A DNA stretch of 64,000 nucleotides. It comes from JAJXWB01 sp036796555 (GTDB lineage Bacteria > Pseudomonadota > Alphaproteobacteria > Rhizobiales > Beijerinckiaceae). The DNA lies in contig DAIRCS010000001.1 in assembly GCA_036796555.1 (NCBI GenBank), positions 52,521 to 116,520 of the forward strand. Direction: 5' to 3'. The first letter of the stretch is position 1, and each line of letters opens with the position of its first letter. A model generated the notes under the pieces. It searched no databases and was not told where the DNA came from. It saw only the letters and a program-made list of their open reading frames with translations. Below are positions 8,964 to 18,540 of the stretch, one piece after another. The position numbers and the translations under genes were made by a program.

Positions 8964-10120
8964 GCTTCTTGAGCAAAGAGGTCGAGGAGCTGAAGGAGGC
9001 GACCCGTCATTTCGCGAACAGGGAGGTGATTCCGGTCGCGCACAAGATCGACGCCGAGCAGGGCGAGATACCGCTGGCCCTGATCGCCAAGATGGCCGAC
9101 ATGGGTTTCTTCGCCGTCATTTTCCCTCAGGAGTATGGCGGTCTCGATCTCGGCGCGCTCGGGCTTGCAGTCGTTACGGAGGAGCTTTCGCGGGGGTGGT
9201 TGTCCGTCGGCAGCCTCCCGGGGCGCAACTGGCTCTGTGGGCACATCCTCGCCCGCAGCGGCACCGAAGAGCAGAAACAGCGATTTCTGCCGGGGATGGC
9301 GTCGGGACAGATCCAGAGCGCTTCGGCGGGAACGGAGCCGGAAGCGGGCTCGGACGCCGCCAATATCAAGGTCAGGGCGGTTCGCAAGAATGATCGCTAC
9401 GAAGTGAGCGGCGCCAAAATGTGGTGCACCTTCGCTAATCGGGCGAACGTGCTCTTCACCTATTGCCGCACGAGCAACGAATCCAAGCATCGCGGCATCA
9501 GTCTGCTGATGGCTGAAAAGAAGCCCGGCGACGATTTTGTTCCGCCGACGCTGACCGGGTCCCGCATCCGCACGATCGGCTATCACGGGATGAACACCTT
9601 CCAGTTGTTCTTCGATGGCTTCGAGATCCCGAAGGGCAACCTCGTCGGCGGCGAAGAGGGGCGGGGCTTCATCCAGCTCATGGAAGGATACGAGCTCGGG
9701 CGCGTGCAATTCGCGTTCCGTTGCATCGGCGTTGCGCAGGCGGCTTACGAGGCGGCCCTCGATTACGCCAAGCAGCGTGTCCAGTTCAACCAGCCGATCG
9801 CGAAATTCCAGGCCATCCGGTTCCGTCTTGCCGATATGGCCACGCAAATCGAGGCGGCGCGAAACCTTGGGTATCTGGCTGCAGCCAAAATCGATCGCGG
9901 CGAGCGCGCTGATCTCGAAGCAGGCATGGTGAAACTCTTCGCTTCCGAGATGGCGAAACGGGTCTGCAACAGCGCGCTCGAGATTCACGGCGGGAACGGA
10001 CTGGCGCAGGATTTCCCAGTCAGTCGCTTCTGGCGTGATTCGGCCCTCTTCACCATTGGCGAAGGCACCAGCGAGGTTCAGCGCGAGATCATCGCCAAAC
10101 GGATCCTTGGGGAGCGCTGA
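8960..10120 (+). CDS. acyl-CoA dehydrogenase
   Basis: A 386-residue flavoprotein that introduces an alpha,beta double bond into an acyl-CoA and passes electrons to ETF. It has the family's signatures: ASAGTEPEAGSDAANIKVRA (flavin/substrate segment), KMWCTFANRANVLFTYCRT, the GRVQFAFRCIGVAQAAYEAAL helix and the C-terminal EIHGGNGLAQDFPVSRFWRD with FTIGEGTSEVQREIIAKRIL. The catalytic acid cannot be placed with certainty without alignment. It sits between two MaoC hydratase genes, coupling oxidation to hydration of the same intermediate. The chain length or branching it prefers is unknown. Confidence 0.93.
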   Translation: MSFLSKEVEELKEATRHFANREVIPVAHKIDAEQGEIPLALIAKMADMGFFAVIFPQEYGGLDLGALGLAVVTEELSRGWLSVGSLPGRNWLCGHILARSGTEEQKQRFLPGMASGQIQSASAGTEPEAGSDAANIKVRAVRKNDRYEVSGAKMWCTFANRANVLFTYCRTSNESKHRGISLLMAEKKPGDDFVPPTLTGSRIRTIGYHGMNTFQLFFDGFEIPKGNLVGGEEGRGFIQLMEGYELGRVQFAFRCIGVAQAAYEAALDYAKQRVQFNQPIAKFQAIRFRLADMATQIEAARNLGYLAAAKIDRGERADLEAGMVKLFASEMAKRVCNSALEIHGGNGLAQDFPVSRFWRDSALFTIGEGTSEVQREIIAKRILGER

Positions 10121-10121
10121 T

Positions 10122-10625
10122 ATGACCATCACAGGCTCCAGCGGCTATTTCGAGGATTTCGGCGTGGGCGACATATTCGAGCACCAGCGCGGCCGCACGG
10201 TCACGGAGTTCGACAATTACGCCATCACACACATGTCGATGAACACGGCCCAGACGCATTTCAATCGAGATTATGCGCGATCATTCATGGACGCGGCGTT
10301 TCCGGATCGGCTGGTCGCCGGTCCCTGCACCATCGCGCTTGTCGTCGGGCTGACGAGCGAGGACATGAGCGAGAACGCGCTTGCGGATGCGGGCATGACT
10401 GCGGTCCGCCTGCCCAACCCGGTCTTCGCCGGCGATACGCTGTACGCTACGAGCGAGGTGCTGGAAGTGCGCGATTCCGAGCGTCCGGACGCGGGTCTGA
10501 TGCGATATCGGTTCATCGGACGCAATAGCGCGGGAAAGGTCGTCGCCGAGGGAGAGCGGTCGGTTCTCGTCAGGCGACGGTCGGCGAGCGCGATCGCCAG
10601 TCGCAAGGAAGGGGCGTCCCAATGA
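10122..10625 (+). CDS. MaoC-like hydratase domain protein (second copy)
   Basis: A 167-residue MaoC-type hot-dog protein beginning MTITGSSGYFEDFGVGD. The segment HQRGRTVTEFDNYAITHMSM parallels the first copy, and LPNPVFAGDTLYATSEVLEVRDSER is the conserved second half. It starts two bases after the dehydrogenase stop and its own stop overlaps the CoA-transferase start (ATGA). Sequence divergence from the first copy suggests a different substrate or a heteromeric partner rather than a recent duplication. Hydration of an unsaturated CoA ester is the expected activity. Confidence 0.87.
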   Translation: MTITGSSGYFEDFGVGDIFEHQRGRTVTEFDNYAITHMSMNTAQTHFNRDYARSFMDAAFPDRLVAGPCTIALVVGLTSEDMSENALADAGMTAVRLPNPVFAGDTLYATSEVLEVRDSERPDAGLMRYRFIGRNSAGKVVAEGERSVLVRRRSASAIASRKEGASQ

Positions 10626-11827
10626 CGGCGGCGCTCTCCGGAATCACTATCGTCGACATGACGCAGGGCGTGTCGGGACCTTTCGCGACGCGCCTGCTGG
10701 CCCAGCTCGGCGCGCGCGTCATCAAGATCGAGCGACCCGGAGGGGGCGACATCGTGCGCTTCTGGGACGATATCGTGCACGGCATGTGTTCGGGCCATGC
10801 ATGGGTCAATCCGGGGAAAGAAAGCATCGCGCTCGATCTTGGCGCGGAGCGGGGCCGCGAAATCCTTTTCGACCTGGCCGCGAAAGCCGATGTCGTGATC
10901 GAGAATTTCGTGCCGGGGACGCTCGAGAAATGGGGGATAACCTACCAGCATCTCAGCAAGCGCAATCCTGGCTTGATCTTCTGCCGCATCTCCGGTTTCG
11001 GCCAGGACGGCCCCTATCGGGACCGCTCCGCGCTGGATCTTATCATCCAGGGCGAGGCCGGCCTGATCATGACCAATGGCGCCCCGGAGGAGCCGGCAAA
11101 GATATCTCTTTCCGTCTGCGACATTTCCGGATCGATGTATTCGGCCATTTCCATTCTCACGGCGCTGTTCCATCGCCAAGCGACCGGCAAGGGACAGAAG
11201 ATCGAGGTGGCGCTGCTTGACGCAGTCATGACCTGGACGGGTTATTTTCCGTATATGTACTGGTACAGAAACAGCGTTCCAGCGCGCGTCGGTCTTCATC
11301 ATCATACAATGACGCCTTATGGGCCATACGCGGCTTCCGACGGGCGGATGGTTATCGTCGCAGCGGGCTCGGGCCATCGCGCGCTCTGGGAAAAATTCTG
11401 CCTCGCGATCGAACGGCCGGATATCGTCGACCATCCGGACTATGCGACCAATGCCTTGCGACTGGAGCACAGAGCCCAGCTCGACGAAATCGTTTCGGTT
11501 GCGATCGGCGCGAGGGATCGCGATTATTGGCTCGCCCGTTTCCATGAATTCGGCATTCCCTCGGGAGCGCTGAACGATTTGGCGGACGCGCTCAATCATC
11601 CCCGCCTCAAGTCGCGCAACCTGGTGCGCGAGGTCGACAGCGTCGTCGGCAGCGTCAAAGTGTTCGATTTTCCCGCGGAATTTTCGGAAAGCCAGTCGGT
11701 GAACCGGCTCGGACCGCCGGCGCTCGGCCAGCACACGCGATCGATCCTGACGGAGCTCGGTATTGACGATGCCGAGATAAGTCGGCTGGAGGCCGATAAG
11801 ATCGTGGAAGGCTGGGGCAATGAATAG
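10622..11827 (+). CDS. family III CoA transferase (CaiB/BaiF type)
   Basis: A 401-residue family III CoA transferase that moves CoA between carboxylic acids via an enzyme-bound aspartyl thioester. The N-terminus ITIVDMTQGVSGPFATRLLA and LGARVIKIERPGGGDIVR form the CoA-binding fold. The expected catalytic Asp is in SVCDISGSMYSAISILTAL near residue 168. ATGA coupling to the MaoC gene and an 8-base overlap with the next gene place it in the operon. It may activate the imported acid or recycle CoA; another route to activation, an acyl-CoA synthetase, is encoded downstream. Confidence 0.9.
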   Translation: MTAALSGITIVDMTQGVSGPFATRLLAQLGARVIKIERPGGGDIVRFWDDIVHGMCSGHAWVNPGKESIALDLGAERGREILFDLAAKADVVIENFVPGTLEKWGITYQHLSKRNPGLIFCRISGFGQDGPYRDRSALDLIIQGEAGLIMTNGAPEEPAKISLSVCDISGSMYSAISILTALFHRQATGKGQKIEVALLDAVMTWTGYFPYMYWYRNSVPARVGLHHHTMTPYGPYAASDGRMVIVAAGSGHRALWEKFCLAIERPDIVDHPDYATNALRLEHRAQLDEIVSVAIGARDRDYWLARFHEFGIPSGALNDLADALNHPRLKSRNLVREVDSVVGSVKVFDFPAEFSESQSVNRLGPPALGQHTRSILTELGIDDAEISRLEADKIVEGWGNE

Positions 11828-13196
11828 CGTCGCCAAAGCGACCGCGACCGAAGCCCTGGCGCGTTTCGCGTGGGGACTTCGATTCGAGGATTTGCCCGGC
11901 TCGGTTGTGCGGAAATTGAAGGAATCCCTGCTCGACACCATTGGAATTTCGGCATTCGCCGCGATGTACGCAGACAGCAGCAAATCCTTTCGCGCGGCTG
12001 TGCGCTCGCTCGGCGGCGAAGGTCCGAGCACGGTCATCGGCGAGGCGCGGGGTTATCCATCGCCGCAAGCGGCTTTGCTGAATGGCGCCTATGCGCATAC
12101 CCTGGATTTCGACGATACAAATCTGGTCGGATCGTTGCATCCCGGAGCTTCCGTGATCGCGGCGGCGCTCGCCACGGCGGAGGAAGCGGACACGGACGGT
12201 CGTACGCTGCTTGTGGCGCTCGCAGCCGGTTATGAGGTCACTTGCCGCGTCGGCGCGGCGTTGGGCCCGACTACTTATGACCGAGGCTTCCATATCACTG
12301 CGGTCGCCGGCATCTTCGGCGCCGTTGCAGCGGCCGCAAAGATTCGAAACACGAAGTTCGACGCAATCCTGAACGCATTTGGCCTGGCGGGCAGCCGCGC
12401 GGCGGGGTCGATGCAATATCTTGAGAACGGCGCGTGGAACAAGCGGCTTCATCCGGGCTTTTCCGCGCATGACGCGCTGATCGTCCTCGCCTTCGCCGAA
12501 GCCGGCGTTATGGGAGCGGCCGCTCCGATCGAGGGAGGGCGCGGATTCCTCAACGCCTATAGCGCTGACGCGCGCCCCGAACGACTGACCGCGGCGCTGG
12601 GGGAAGAATGGGTGCTGCTCGAAACCGCGATCAAACCCTATCCGTCATGCCGTTTCGCACATGCTGCGATCGACCTTGCGCTGGAATTGCGTGAAAAAGC
12701 GCCTGACGCCGGTCGGGCCCGCGCCTCGCTTACGCTGAAGCTGCCGCGCACGGCGATGCAGATCGTGGCGGGAGCCGAAGAGAACAAGATCCGTCCGCGA
12801 AACGTCGTCGAGGCTCAATTCAGCGTTTATTTCCAGGTCGCGGCGGCGTGGCTCGACGGCCGGTACGATTGGGGAAGCTATGATCGCATCGGCGCATCGG
12901 ACGTGGACTCCTTGGCGGCCTCGATCGAGACCGTGCTGGATGAGAGCATCCCCTTCGCCGGCGCGGAGCTGATCGCTCGAGTCGATGGAACGATTGTCCG
13001 GGGACGCGCGGAGCTGCCTCTTGGCGAGCCCTCGCACCCCATGAGCTGGCAGGCGCTCGAAGGGAAATTCCAGTCGATGACGGGGCCGGTCTTCGGTCCG
13101 GACCGGCCTGCTTTGCTGGCCGCCAGGCTCCGTGAAATCGACAAGGAGCCGTCGATCGCCAGCTTCATGTCCGAATTTCGCGCGACGGCGACATAG
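11820..13196 (+). CDS. MmgE/PrpD family protein
   Basis: A 458-residue protein of the MmgE/PrpD family, whose known members include 2-methylcitrate dehydratase and cis-aconitate decarboxylase. The family pattern is visible in the all-alpha N-terminal domain (ESLLDTIGISAFA; YAHTLDFDDTNLVGSLHPGA, with the active-site D-D-T and H), then RGFHITAVAGIFGAVAAAAK and the KPYPSCRFAHAAIDLALEL segment. It begins within the CoA-transferase gene and is followed by a CitE-type lyase after two bases. The neighbours suggest a tricarboxylate- or itaconate-like substrate, but the precise reaction is not fixed by sequence. Confidence 0.88.
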   Translation: MNSVAKATATEALARFAWGLRFEDLPGSVVRKLKESLLDTIGISAFAAMYADSSKSFRAAVRSLGGEGPSTVIGEARGYPSPQAALLNGAYAHTLDFDDTNLVGSLHPGASVIAAALATAEEADTDGRTLLVALAAGYEVTCRVGAALGPTTYDRGFHITAVAGIFGAVAAAAKIRNTKFDAILNAFGLAGSRAAGSMQYLENGAWNKRLHPGFSAHDALIVLAFAEAGVMGAAAPIEGGRGFLNAYSADARPERLTAALGEEWVLLETAIKPYPSCRFAHAAIDLALELREKAPDAGRARASLTLKLPRTAMQIVAGAEENKIRPRNVVEAQFSVYFQVAAAWLDGRYDWGSYDRIGASDVDSLAASIETVLDESIPFAGAELIARVDGTIVRGRAELPLGEPSHPMSWQALEGKFQSMTGPVFGPDRPALLAARLREIDKEPSIASFMSEFRATAT

Positions 13197-13198
13197 CC

Positions 13199-14116
13199 AT
13201 GCTGCTCGATCGCGCCCCTTGCCGCACTTATCTGATCGTTCCCGCCTCCAGCCGGAAAATGATCGAGAAGGCCGCAACGCTGGATGCGGACGCCGTGATA
13301 TTCGATCTCGAGGATGGCGTCGCCCCGAGCGAGAAAGAGGAGGCGCGGCGCAATATCGGCGAATTGCTTGGCCGTCTTGATTTCGGCGACAGAAGGATCG
13401 GCGTTCGCGTCAACGGCGTCGGCACGCGCTGGTTTCTGGACGACATTCTGGCGCTGGAACGCGCGGCGGTCGATGTCGTGACGATTCCCAAGACGAACGG
13501 GCTGGACGACGTGGCCGCCGTCGCCGCCATCCTACGCCAGTTCGGCTTGCGCGGACGATCGCGCCCGCTGTCGCTTCATCTGCTGATCGAAAGCGCCGCC
13601 GGCGTACAGGCCGTCGGAAAGATTGCAGCGGCGTCTCCCCTGATCGAGGCCGTGGTTTTCGGCGCGGGCGACTATTCGGCGGATACCGGCGGCGCGATGA
13701 CGCCCGCGGGTTTGCGCTACGCCCGTTCTCGTATTGCGGTGGCCGCCGCCGCCGCACGCGTCGCGGCGATCGACTATGTCCATCCCGCGATCGCCGACGA
13801 TGAGGGCCTGCGGATGCAGGTCGGCGAGGCGAAGGAGCTGGGTTACCTGGGCAAATGGGCGATCCATCCGCGCCAGTTGCCGATCATCAACCAGGGCTTT
13901 GCGCCCTCGATGGAGGAGTTGGCGCAAGCGAAGCGCTGGCTTGCGGCCTATGAAGAGGCAAGCGCCGCCGGCGCCGGCGCCATATCGGTCGAAGGGACGA
14001 TGCTCGACGAAGCCGTGATTGCAATTATGCGCCGGCACTTGGCGGCGGCCCGGCGCGTCGGGATAGAATTGCCTGCGAATTCCGGTCTGGAACGCCAATC
14101 AGATGGAAACGGTTGA
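13199..14116 (+). CDS. HpcH/HpaI aldolase/CitE-type acyl-CoA lyase
   Basis: A 305-residue TIM-barrel lyase of the citrate lyase beta-chain group, which cleaves or forms malyl-, beta-methylmalyl- or citramalyl-CoA. Motifs: RTYLIVPASSRKMIEKAA at the start, AVIFDLEDGVAPSEKEEAR with the metal-binding acidic residue, IGVRVNG with the CoA/metal-site Arg, LHLLIESAAGVQ with the Glu ligand, and VFGAGDYSAD. GKWAIHPRQLPIINQGFAP ends the barrel. It follows MmgE/PrpD by two bases. In itaconate and methylaspartate-type pathways this enzyme splits the branched hydroxyacyl-CoA, consistent with the MaoC hydratases and CoA transferases beside it. Confidence 0.9.
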   Translation: MLLDRAPCRTYLIVPASSRKMIEKAATLDADAVIFDLEDGVAPSEKEEARRNIGELLGRLDFGDRRIGVRVNGVGTRWFLDDILALERAAVDVVTIPKTNGLDDVAAVAAILRQFGLRGRSRPLSLHLLIESAAGVQAVGKIAAASPLIEAVVFGAGDYSADTGGAMTPAGLRYARSRIAVAAAAARVAAIDYVHPAIADDEGLRMQVGEAKELGYLGKWAIHPRQLPIINQGFAPSMEELAQAKRWLAAYEEASAAGAGAISVEGTMLDEAVIAIMRRHLAAARRVGIELPANSGLERQSDGNG

Positions 14117-14125
14117 GGAACGCCG

Positions 14126-15661
14126 ATGGATACGAAAGCCGACCTACCTTCGGAGAAGCCGCTGAGGAACGATCTTCGGCGCGTGATCGACGCCAAGCTG
14201 GCGGCGCTGGACAAAGCGCGTCCCGAGGCCGTGGGTAAACGGCGCAAGACCGGACATTGGACGGCGCGGGAGAATATCGACTACTTCCTCGATGCGGATT
14301 CCTTTCTCGAATATGGACAGTTGGCTCGTCCGGCCAAGCCGGGAATGTCGGGGCCGGCCGATGGCTTCATCATGGGCACCGGCACGGTCGACGGAAAGCG
14401 CGTCGCGGTCGCCGCCTACGACTATACAGTCTACGCAGGCACGCAATCCTTCATCAATCATGCGAAGATCGACCGATTTCTCCGGCTGGTGAAAGAGCTC
14501 CGGCTCCCCTTTGTGATCTGGGCGGAGGGCGGCGGCTGGCGTCCGCATGAAACCAATATGGCGCATCGGGACCATGTGGAAACCTTCGTGCTGCTGGCGC
14601 AACTCTCCGGGTTGACGCCCACTGTGGCGATTGTCGCGGGGCGCTGCTTTGCGGGTAACGCCAACATCGTCGGGCTCTGCGACGTCGCCATCGCCACCCG
14701 CAAGATCGCCATGGGCATGGCCGGCCCGGCGCTGGTCGAAGCCGCGCTCGGCCAGAAGCTGACGCCGGAAGAACTTGGTCCTGCCGAGGTCCATCAACGC
14801 TCGGGCGCGATCGATATCCTTGTCGACGATGAAAAGACGGCGGCCGACGCGGCCCGAAAATATCTCGGTTATTTTCATGGACCGGGCGAAGCCGGCCCGG
14901 AGCCGGATACGCTCGCGCTGCGCGATGTGGTGCCCGAAAGCATGCGCCGGGCATACGATGTCCGCAAGGTGATCGCCGGCATCGCCGACGAGGATTCGAT
15001 CCTCGAACTCCGGCCGAAATACGCCGCGGGCGCGGTGACAGCGCTGATCAAGGTCGGCGGTCGGCCGATCGGCGTGATCGCGAACCAGCCGATGGCGCGC
15101 GCGGGGGCGATGGATACGCCGGTCTGCGACAAGATGAGCCGCTTCATACAGCTCTGCGACGCGCATGATATCCCCATGCTCACGCTCTGCGACACGCCGG
15201 GTCTGATGGTCGGCCCGGACGCCGAAGCGACGGCACTGGTCAAACACAGCGCGCGCGTTCTTACGGCCCTCGCCAACGCCACCGTCCCGTTCATGGCGGT
15301 GGTGCTGCGAAAAGCCTACGGGCTCGGCTACCAGATTCTTGCGGCGATGCCGCTCAATCCCGCCGTGCTTGTCGCGTGGCCCACGGCCGAATTCGGCATG
15401 ATGGGAACAGAGGGCGCCACCAAGATCTTGCATCGCAACGAGTTGAACGAACTGCCGGACGCCGCGGCGCGGGCGGAGCTCGAGGCGCGGCTTTCGCGGG
15501 AGAGCCGCGAGCGGAACGATGCGCTCGAGGTCGCCGCGCGCTACGAGTTCGACGACGTCATCGATCCCGCGGAAACACGAGACGTCGTCCTGAAATTCCT
15601 TAAAAGCCTTCCGCCGACGCCTCCCCGCAGCGGGCGCAAGCGGTGGATCGACAATTGGTGA
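14126..15661 (+). CDS. acyl-CoA carboxylase carboxyltransferase subunit
   Basis: A 511-residue carboxyltransferase (PccB/AccD5-like length, both halves of the crotonase-fold pair in one chain). It carries carboxyl group from biotin to an acyl-CoA. The N-half has GHWTARENIDYFLD, PADGFIMGTGTVDGKRV and IVAGRCFAGNANIVGLCD; the C-half has IGVIANQPMARAGAMDTPVCDK, LTLCDTPGLMVGPDAE and the RKAYGLGYQILAAMPLNP stretch. Its partners would be the 73-residue biotin carrier at 18541 and the biotin carboxylase at 22733, so the three subunits are dispersed in one cluster. Acyl-CoA specificity is unknown. Confidence 0.92.
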   Translation: MDTKADLPSEKPLRNDLRRVIDAKLAALDKARPEAVGKRRKTGHWTARENIDYFLDADSFLEYGQLARPAKPGMSGPADGFIMGTGTVDGKRVAVAAYDYTVYAGTQSFINHAKIDRFLRLVKELRLPFVIWAEGGGWRPHETNMAHRDHVETFVLLAQLSGLTPTVAIVAGRCFAGNANIVGLCDVAIATRKIAMGMAGPALVEAALGQKLTPEELGPAEVHQRSGAIDILVDDEKTAADAARKYLGYFHGPGEAGPEPDTLALRDVVPESMRRAYDVRKVIAGIADEDSILELRPKYAAGAVTALIKVGGRPIGVIANQPMARAGAMDTPVCDKMSRFIQLCDAHDIPMLTLCDTPGLMVGPDAEATALVKHSARVLTALANATVPFMAVVLRKAYGLGYQILAAMPLNPAVLVAWPTAEFGMMGTEGATKILHRNELNELPDAAARAELEARLSRESRERNDALEVAARYEFDDVIDPAETRDVVLKFLKSLPPTPPRSGRKRWIDNW

Positions 15662-15681
15662 CCCTGTAGGGGAATCGAACG

Positions 15682-17340
15682 ATGCTTCAGGCAGGCCATA
15701 TTACGAAGCGTCAATGGCGGGATCCTCGGATACCTCCAGACGAGGAATGCGTCCTGCGCGCTCTCTTCGAGCGATGGACGTCGATACAGCCGGACAAGGT
15801 TTTCGTCGTCTCCGCGGATGGCGTGGAACGTACCTACGCGCAGTTCCGGTCGGACGTCGTGCGCACGGCGAACGCGCTGCGCGAGCTTGGGGTCGGGCAG
15901 GGCGAGCACGTGTTGTGCTGGCTGCCGAACAGTCTCGTCGCCCTGCGCATCTGGTTCGCGGTCAACTATCTCGGAGCGGTCTTCGTTCCGATCAATACCG
16001 CCTATAAAGGCGCGCTGCTCGAGCATGTCGTCGAGAATTCGGACGCCAGGCTGATGATCGGCCATTGCGAGCTCGTGCCGCGGCTCGAAGGCTGCGCGCT
16101 CGCGAAGCTGGAGACTGTCGTCAGCGTCGGCGGTCCGGCCGCTCATTCCCGTCTCGCCATTCTGGCCGAAACCGCGCTCGACCATCCTTCCGAGACGCTG
16201 CCGGAATTGGAGCGTCCTGTCGCTCCCTGGGATACCGCGGCGATTCTCTATACGTCCGGAACGACCGGCAAATCGAAAGGCGTTCTGTCGTCCTACCTGC
16301 ATCAAGCCGCGACCGGGAGCGTCGAATCATGGCCGGTTCTCGGGCGCTCGGATCGGTTCATGGTCTGCCTGCCGATCTTCCATACCGGCGCAACATGCTT
16401 CATCTACGCGATGCTGATCCGTGGCGGCTCGCTGACTATCGTCGAGAGCTTCCGCACCGCTGATTTCTGGCCACTGGTCAACGCGACACGGTCGACGACG
16501 ACGATCCTGCTGGGCGTCATGGCCCAGTTTCTTCTGAAAGAGCCGCCAGCCGCGTCGGACCGGGAGAACGCGCTGCAGACGGCGATCATCATCCCGCTCG
16601 CGCAGGATAATGCGGTCTTCGCGCAGCGCTTCGACGTCGGCGTCTACACGGCCTTCAACATGACTGAGATATGCGTGCCGCTGGTTTCCGGCCTCAATCC
16701 GTCGAACGTCACGAGTTGCGGAAAGCCGCGACCGTCCGTGCAGGTGCGTCTGGTCGACGAGAACGATTGCGAGGCGCAGGTCGGGACGCCCGGAGAACTC
16801 ATCGTGCGCACCGATGCTCCATGGTCGCTGAACAGCGGTTATCAGAAGAACCCCGAGGCGACCGCCAAGGCGTGGCGCAATGGCTGGTTTCATACAGGCG
16901 ACGTCTTCCGCAAGGACGAACACGGCTATTATTATTTCGTCGACCGTTTGAAGGACACGATACGACGTCGCGGCGAGAACATATCGTCTTATGAGATCGA
17001 GAGCGAAGTCTTGGCTTTCTCGGCCGTCCGGGAAGCGGCTGTCGTGCCGGTGCCGAGCGAATTCGGAGAGGACGAGATTCTGGTCGCCGTGTCAACGGCG
17101 CCGGGACAACGGATCGAGCCTGCCGCGCTGGTGACGTTTCTAGCGGATCGGGTGCCCTACTACATGGTGCCGCGATATGTGCGCGTGCTGGCGGATCTGC
17201 CGCGGACAGAGTCGTTGAAGATTCACAAATCCGTTCTGCGCAGCGCCGGAATTACGGTGGACTGCTGGGATCGCGAGCAGGATCCTTCAATCAGGATCAA
17301 GCGCGAGCAGTTTTCGGTCTCGCCGCGGCGTCATGATTGA
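15682..17340 (+). CDS. acyl-CoA synthetase (AMP-forming)
   Basis: A 552-residue adenylate-forming ligase that activates a carboxylic acid with ATP and CoA. The AMP-binding loop is ILYTSGTTGKSKGVLSSYLH near residue 190. The mid-domain motif GWFHTGDVFRKDEHGYYYF is followed by the hinge DRLKDTIRRRGENISSYEIE. The C-terminal lysine is expected in LPRTESLKIHKSVLR. It resembles crotonobetaine/carnitine-CoA ligase-type enzymes in the pattern around MTEICVPLVSG. It follows the carboxyltransferase after 20 bases and is the probable entry step for the acid taken up by the Liv-type importer. Confidence 0.92.
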   Translation: MLQAGHITKRQWRDPRIPPDEECVLRALFERWTSIQPDKVFVVSADGVERTYAQFRSDVVRTANALRELGVGQGEHVLCWLPNSLVALRIWFAVNYLGAVFVPINTAYKGALLEHVVENSDARLMIGHCELVPRLEGCALAKLETVVSVGGPAAHSRLAILAETALDHPSETLPELERPVAPWDTAAILYTSGTTGKSKGVLSSYLHQAATGSVESWPVLGRSDRFMVCLPIFHTGATCFIYAMLIRGGSLTIVESFRTADFWPLVNATRSTTTILLGVMAQFLLKEPPAASDRENALQTAIIIPLAQDNAVFAQRFDVGVYTAFNMTEICVPLVSGLNPSNVTSCGKPRPSVQVRLVDENDCEAQVGTPGELIVRTDAPWSLNSGYQKNPEATAKAWRNGWFHTGDVFRKDEHGYYYFVDRLKDTIRRRGENISSYEIESEVLAFSAVREAAVVPVPSEFGEDEILVAVSTAPGQRIEPAALVTFLADRVPYYMVPRYVRVLADLPRTESLKIHKSVLRSAGITVDCWDREQDPSIRIKREQFSVSPRRHD

Positions 17341-17366
17341 CGGCGGACGCCGCTGGAGAGTCGTTC

Positions 17367-18521
17367 ATGCCTGCGCTCGGCGACCTGAAAATCTTGGAAT
17401 TTGGCGGCATTGGCCCTGGCCCGTTCTGCGGCATGCTGCTGGCGGACATGGGCGCTGAGGTGCTGCGGCTCGACAGGTTCGAGGCCGCCGGCTTCGGGGT
17501 CGATATCCCGCCACAATTCGACTTGATGAACCGCAACAAGCATTCGCTTGCGATTGACCTCAAAAAGGCGGAAGGCCGCGAGCTCGCTCTTGATCTGATC
17601 GCGGGCGCTGATGCGCTTATCGAGGGGTTCCGCCCTGGCGCCATGGAGCGCCTCGGTCTTGGACCGGAGCAATGCCAGGCGCGCAACGCTCGACTTGTCT
17701 ATGCGCGACTGACCGGCTGGGGTCAGGACGGTCCGCTCGCCAAGGTCGCCGGGCACGATCTCAACTATATCGCGCTGACCGGCGCGCTGCACGCCATCGG
17801 TCCTGACGATCGTGTTCCGCCGCCGCCGCTCAGCCTCTTGGGAGACTATGCTGGAGGCGGCCTCAACGCGGCATTCGGGATCATGTGCGCGCTGCATGAG
17901 GCCCGAAGAAGCGGCATGGGTCAGGTCGTCGATGTCGCGATGATGGATGGCGTGGCTACGCTGATGACGTCTTTCATCGGCTGGCGCCAGTTGGGTTTCT
18001 GGACCGCCGAGCGCGGCGCGAATATTTCGGATGGCGGCGCGCATTTCTACGGATGCTATGAGACGAGCGACGGCCGTTATGTCGCCGTAGCGGCGGTCGA
18101 AGACAAATTCTATCGACGCCTGCTCGAACTGATCGGCCTCGGCGAAGCCGATCTTCCTGATCAGCACGATCGATCGCATTGGCCAGCGATGAGATCGCGG
18201 CTCGAAGCGGTGTTTCGCACGCGGACGCTGGATGAGTGGCGCGCTTTGCTGGAAGGCAGCGAAGCATGCTTCGCCCCGGTTCTCGACATGGACGAGGCGC
18301 GCGCCCATCCTCACAATTCCGCACGGTGCGTGTTCGTGACATCGGCAGGGGTATGGCAGCCCGCGCCTTCGCCGCGCCTGTCCCGTACGCCAGGCGAAGT
18401 GCGCAAGGCCCCCGGCGAAGATTTGCAGAGTCCGGAAATCATATTCGCACGCTGGGGCGTGCGCGAGGAGACGGTTGCGATTGCCGGCCGGGCCGGCGTT
18501 TTCGCTCCCGGAACTATCTGA
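17367..18521 (+). CDS. alpha-methylacyl-CoA racemase-like family III CoA transferase
   Basis: An approximately 384-residue family III fold protein that resembles alpha-methylacyl-CoA racemase rather than a true CoA transferase. The racemase catalytic set is present: His in AGHDLNYIALTGAL, Asp in SLLGDYAGGGLNAA and Glu in AVAAVEDKFYRRL. Known racemases interconvert the stereoisomers of 2-methyl-branched acyl-CoAs so that the dehydrogenase can act. That would mean the pathway handles a 2-methyl-branched intermediate (inference). The ATG at 17367 gives the family N-terminus LKILEFGGIGPGPFCGMLLAD; a TTG ten codons earlier overlaps the ligase stop and is less likely. Confidence 0.85.
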   Translation: MPALGDLKILEFGGIGPGPFCGMLLADMGAEVLRLDRFEAAGFGVDIPPQFDLMNRNKHSLAIDLKKAEGRELALDLIAGADALIEGFRPGAMERLGLGPEQCQARNARLVYARLTGWGQDGPLAKVAGHDLNYIALTGALHAIGPDDRVPPPPLSLLGDYAGGGLNAAFGIMCALHEARRSGMGQVVDVAMMDGVATLMTSFIGWRQLGFWTAERGANISDGGAHFYGCYETSDGRYVAVAAVEDKFYRRLLELIGLGEADLPDQHDRSHWPAMRSRLEAVFRTRTLDEWRALLEGSEACFAPVLDMDEARAHPHNSARCVFVTSAGVWQPAPSPRLSRTPGEVRKAPGEDLQSPEIIFARWGVREETVAIAGRAGVFAPGTI

Positions 18522-18540
18522 AGACGAGGAGGAGGCGTGG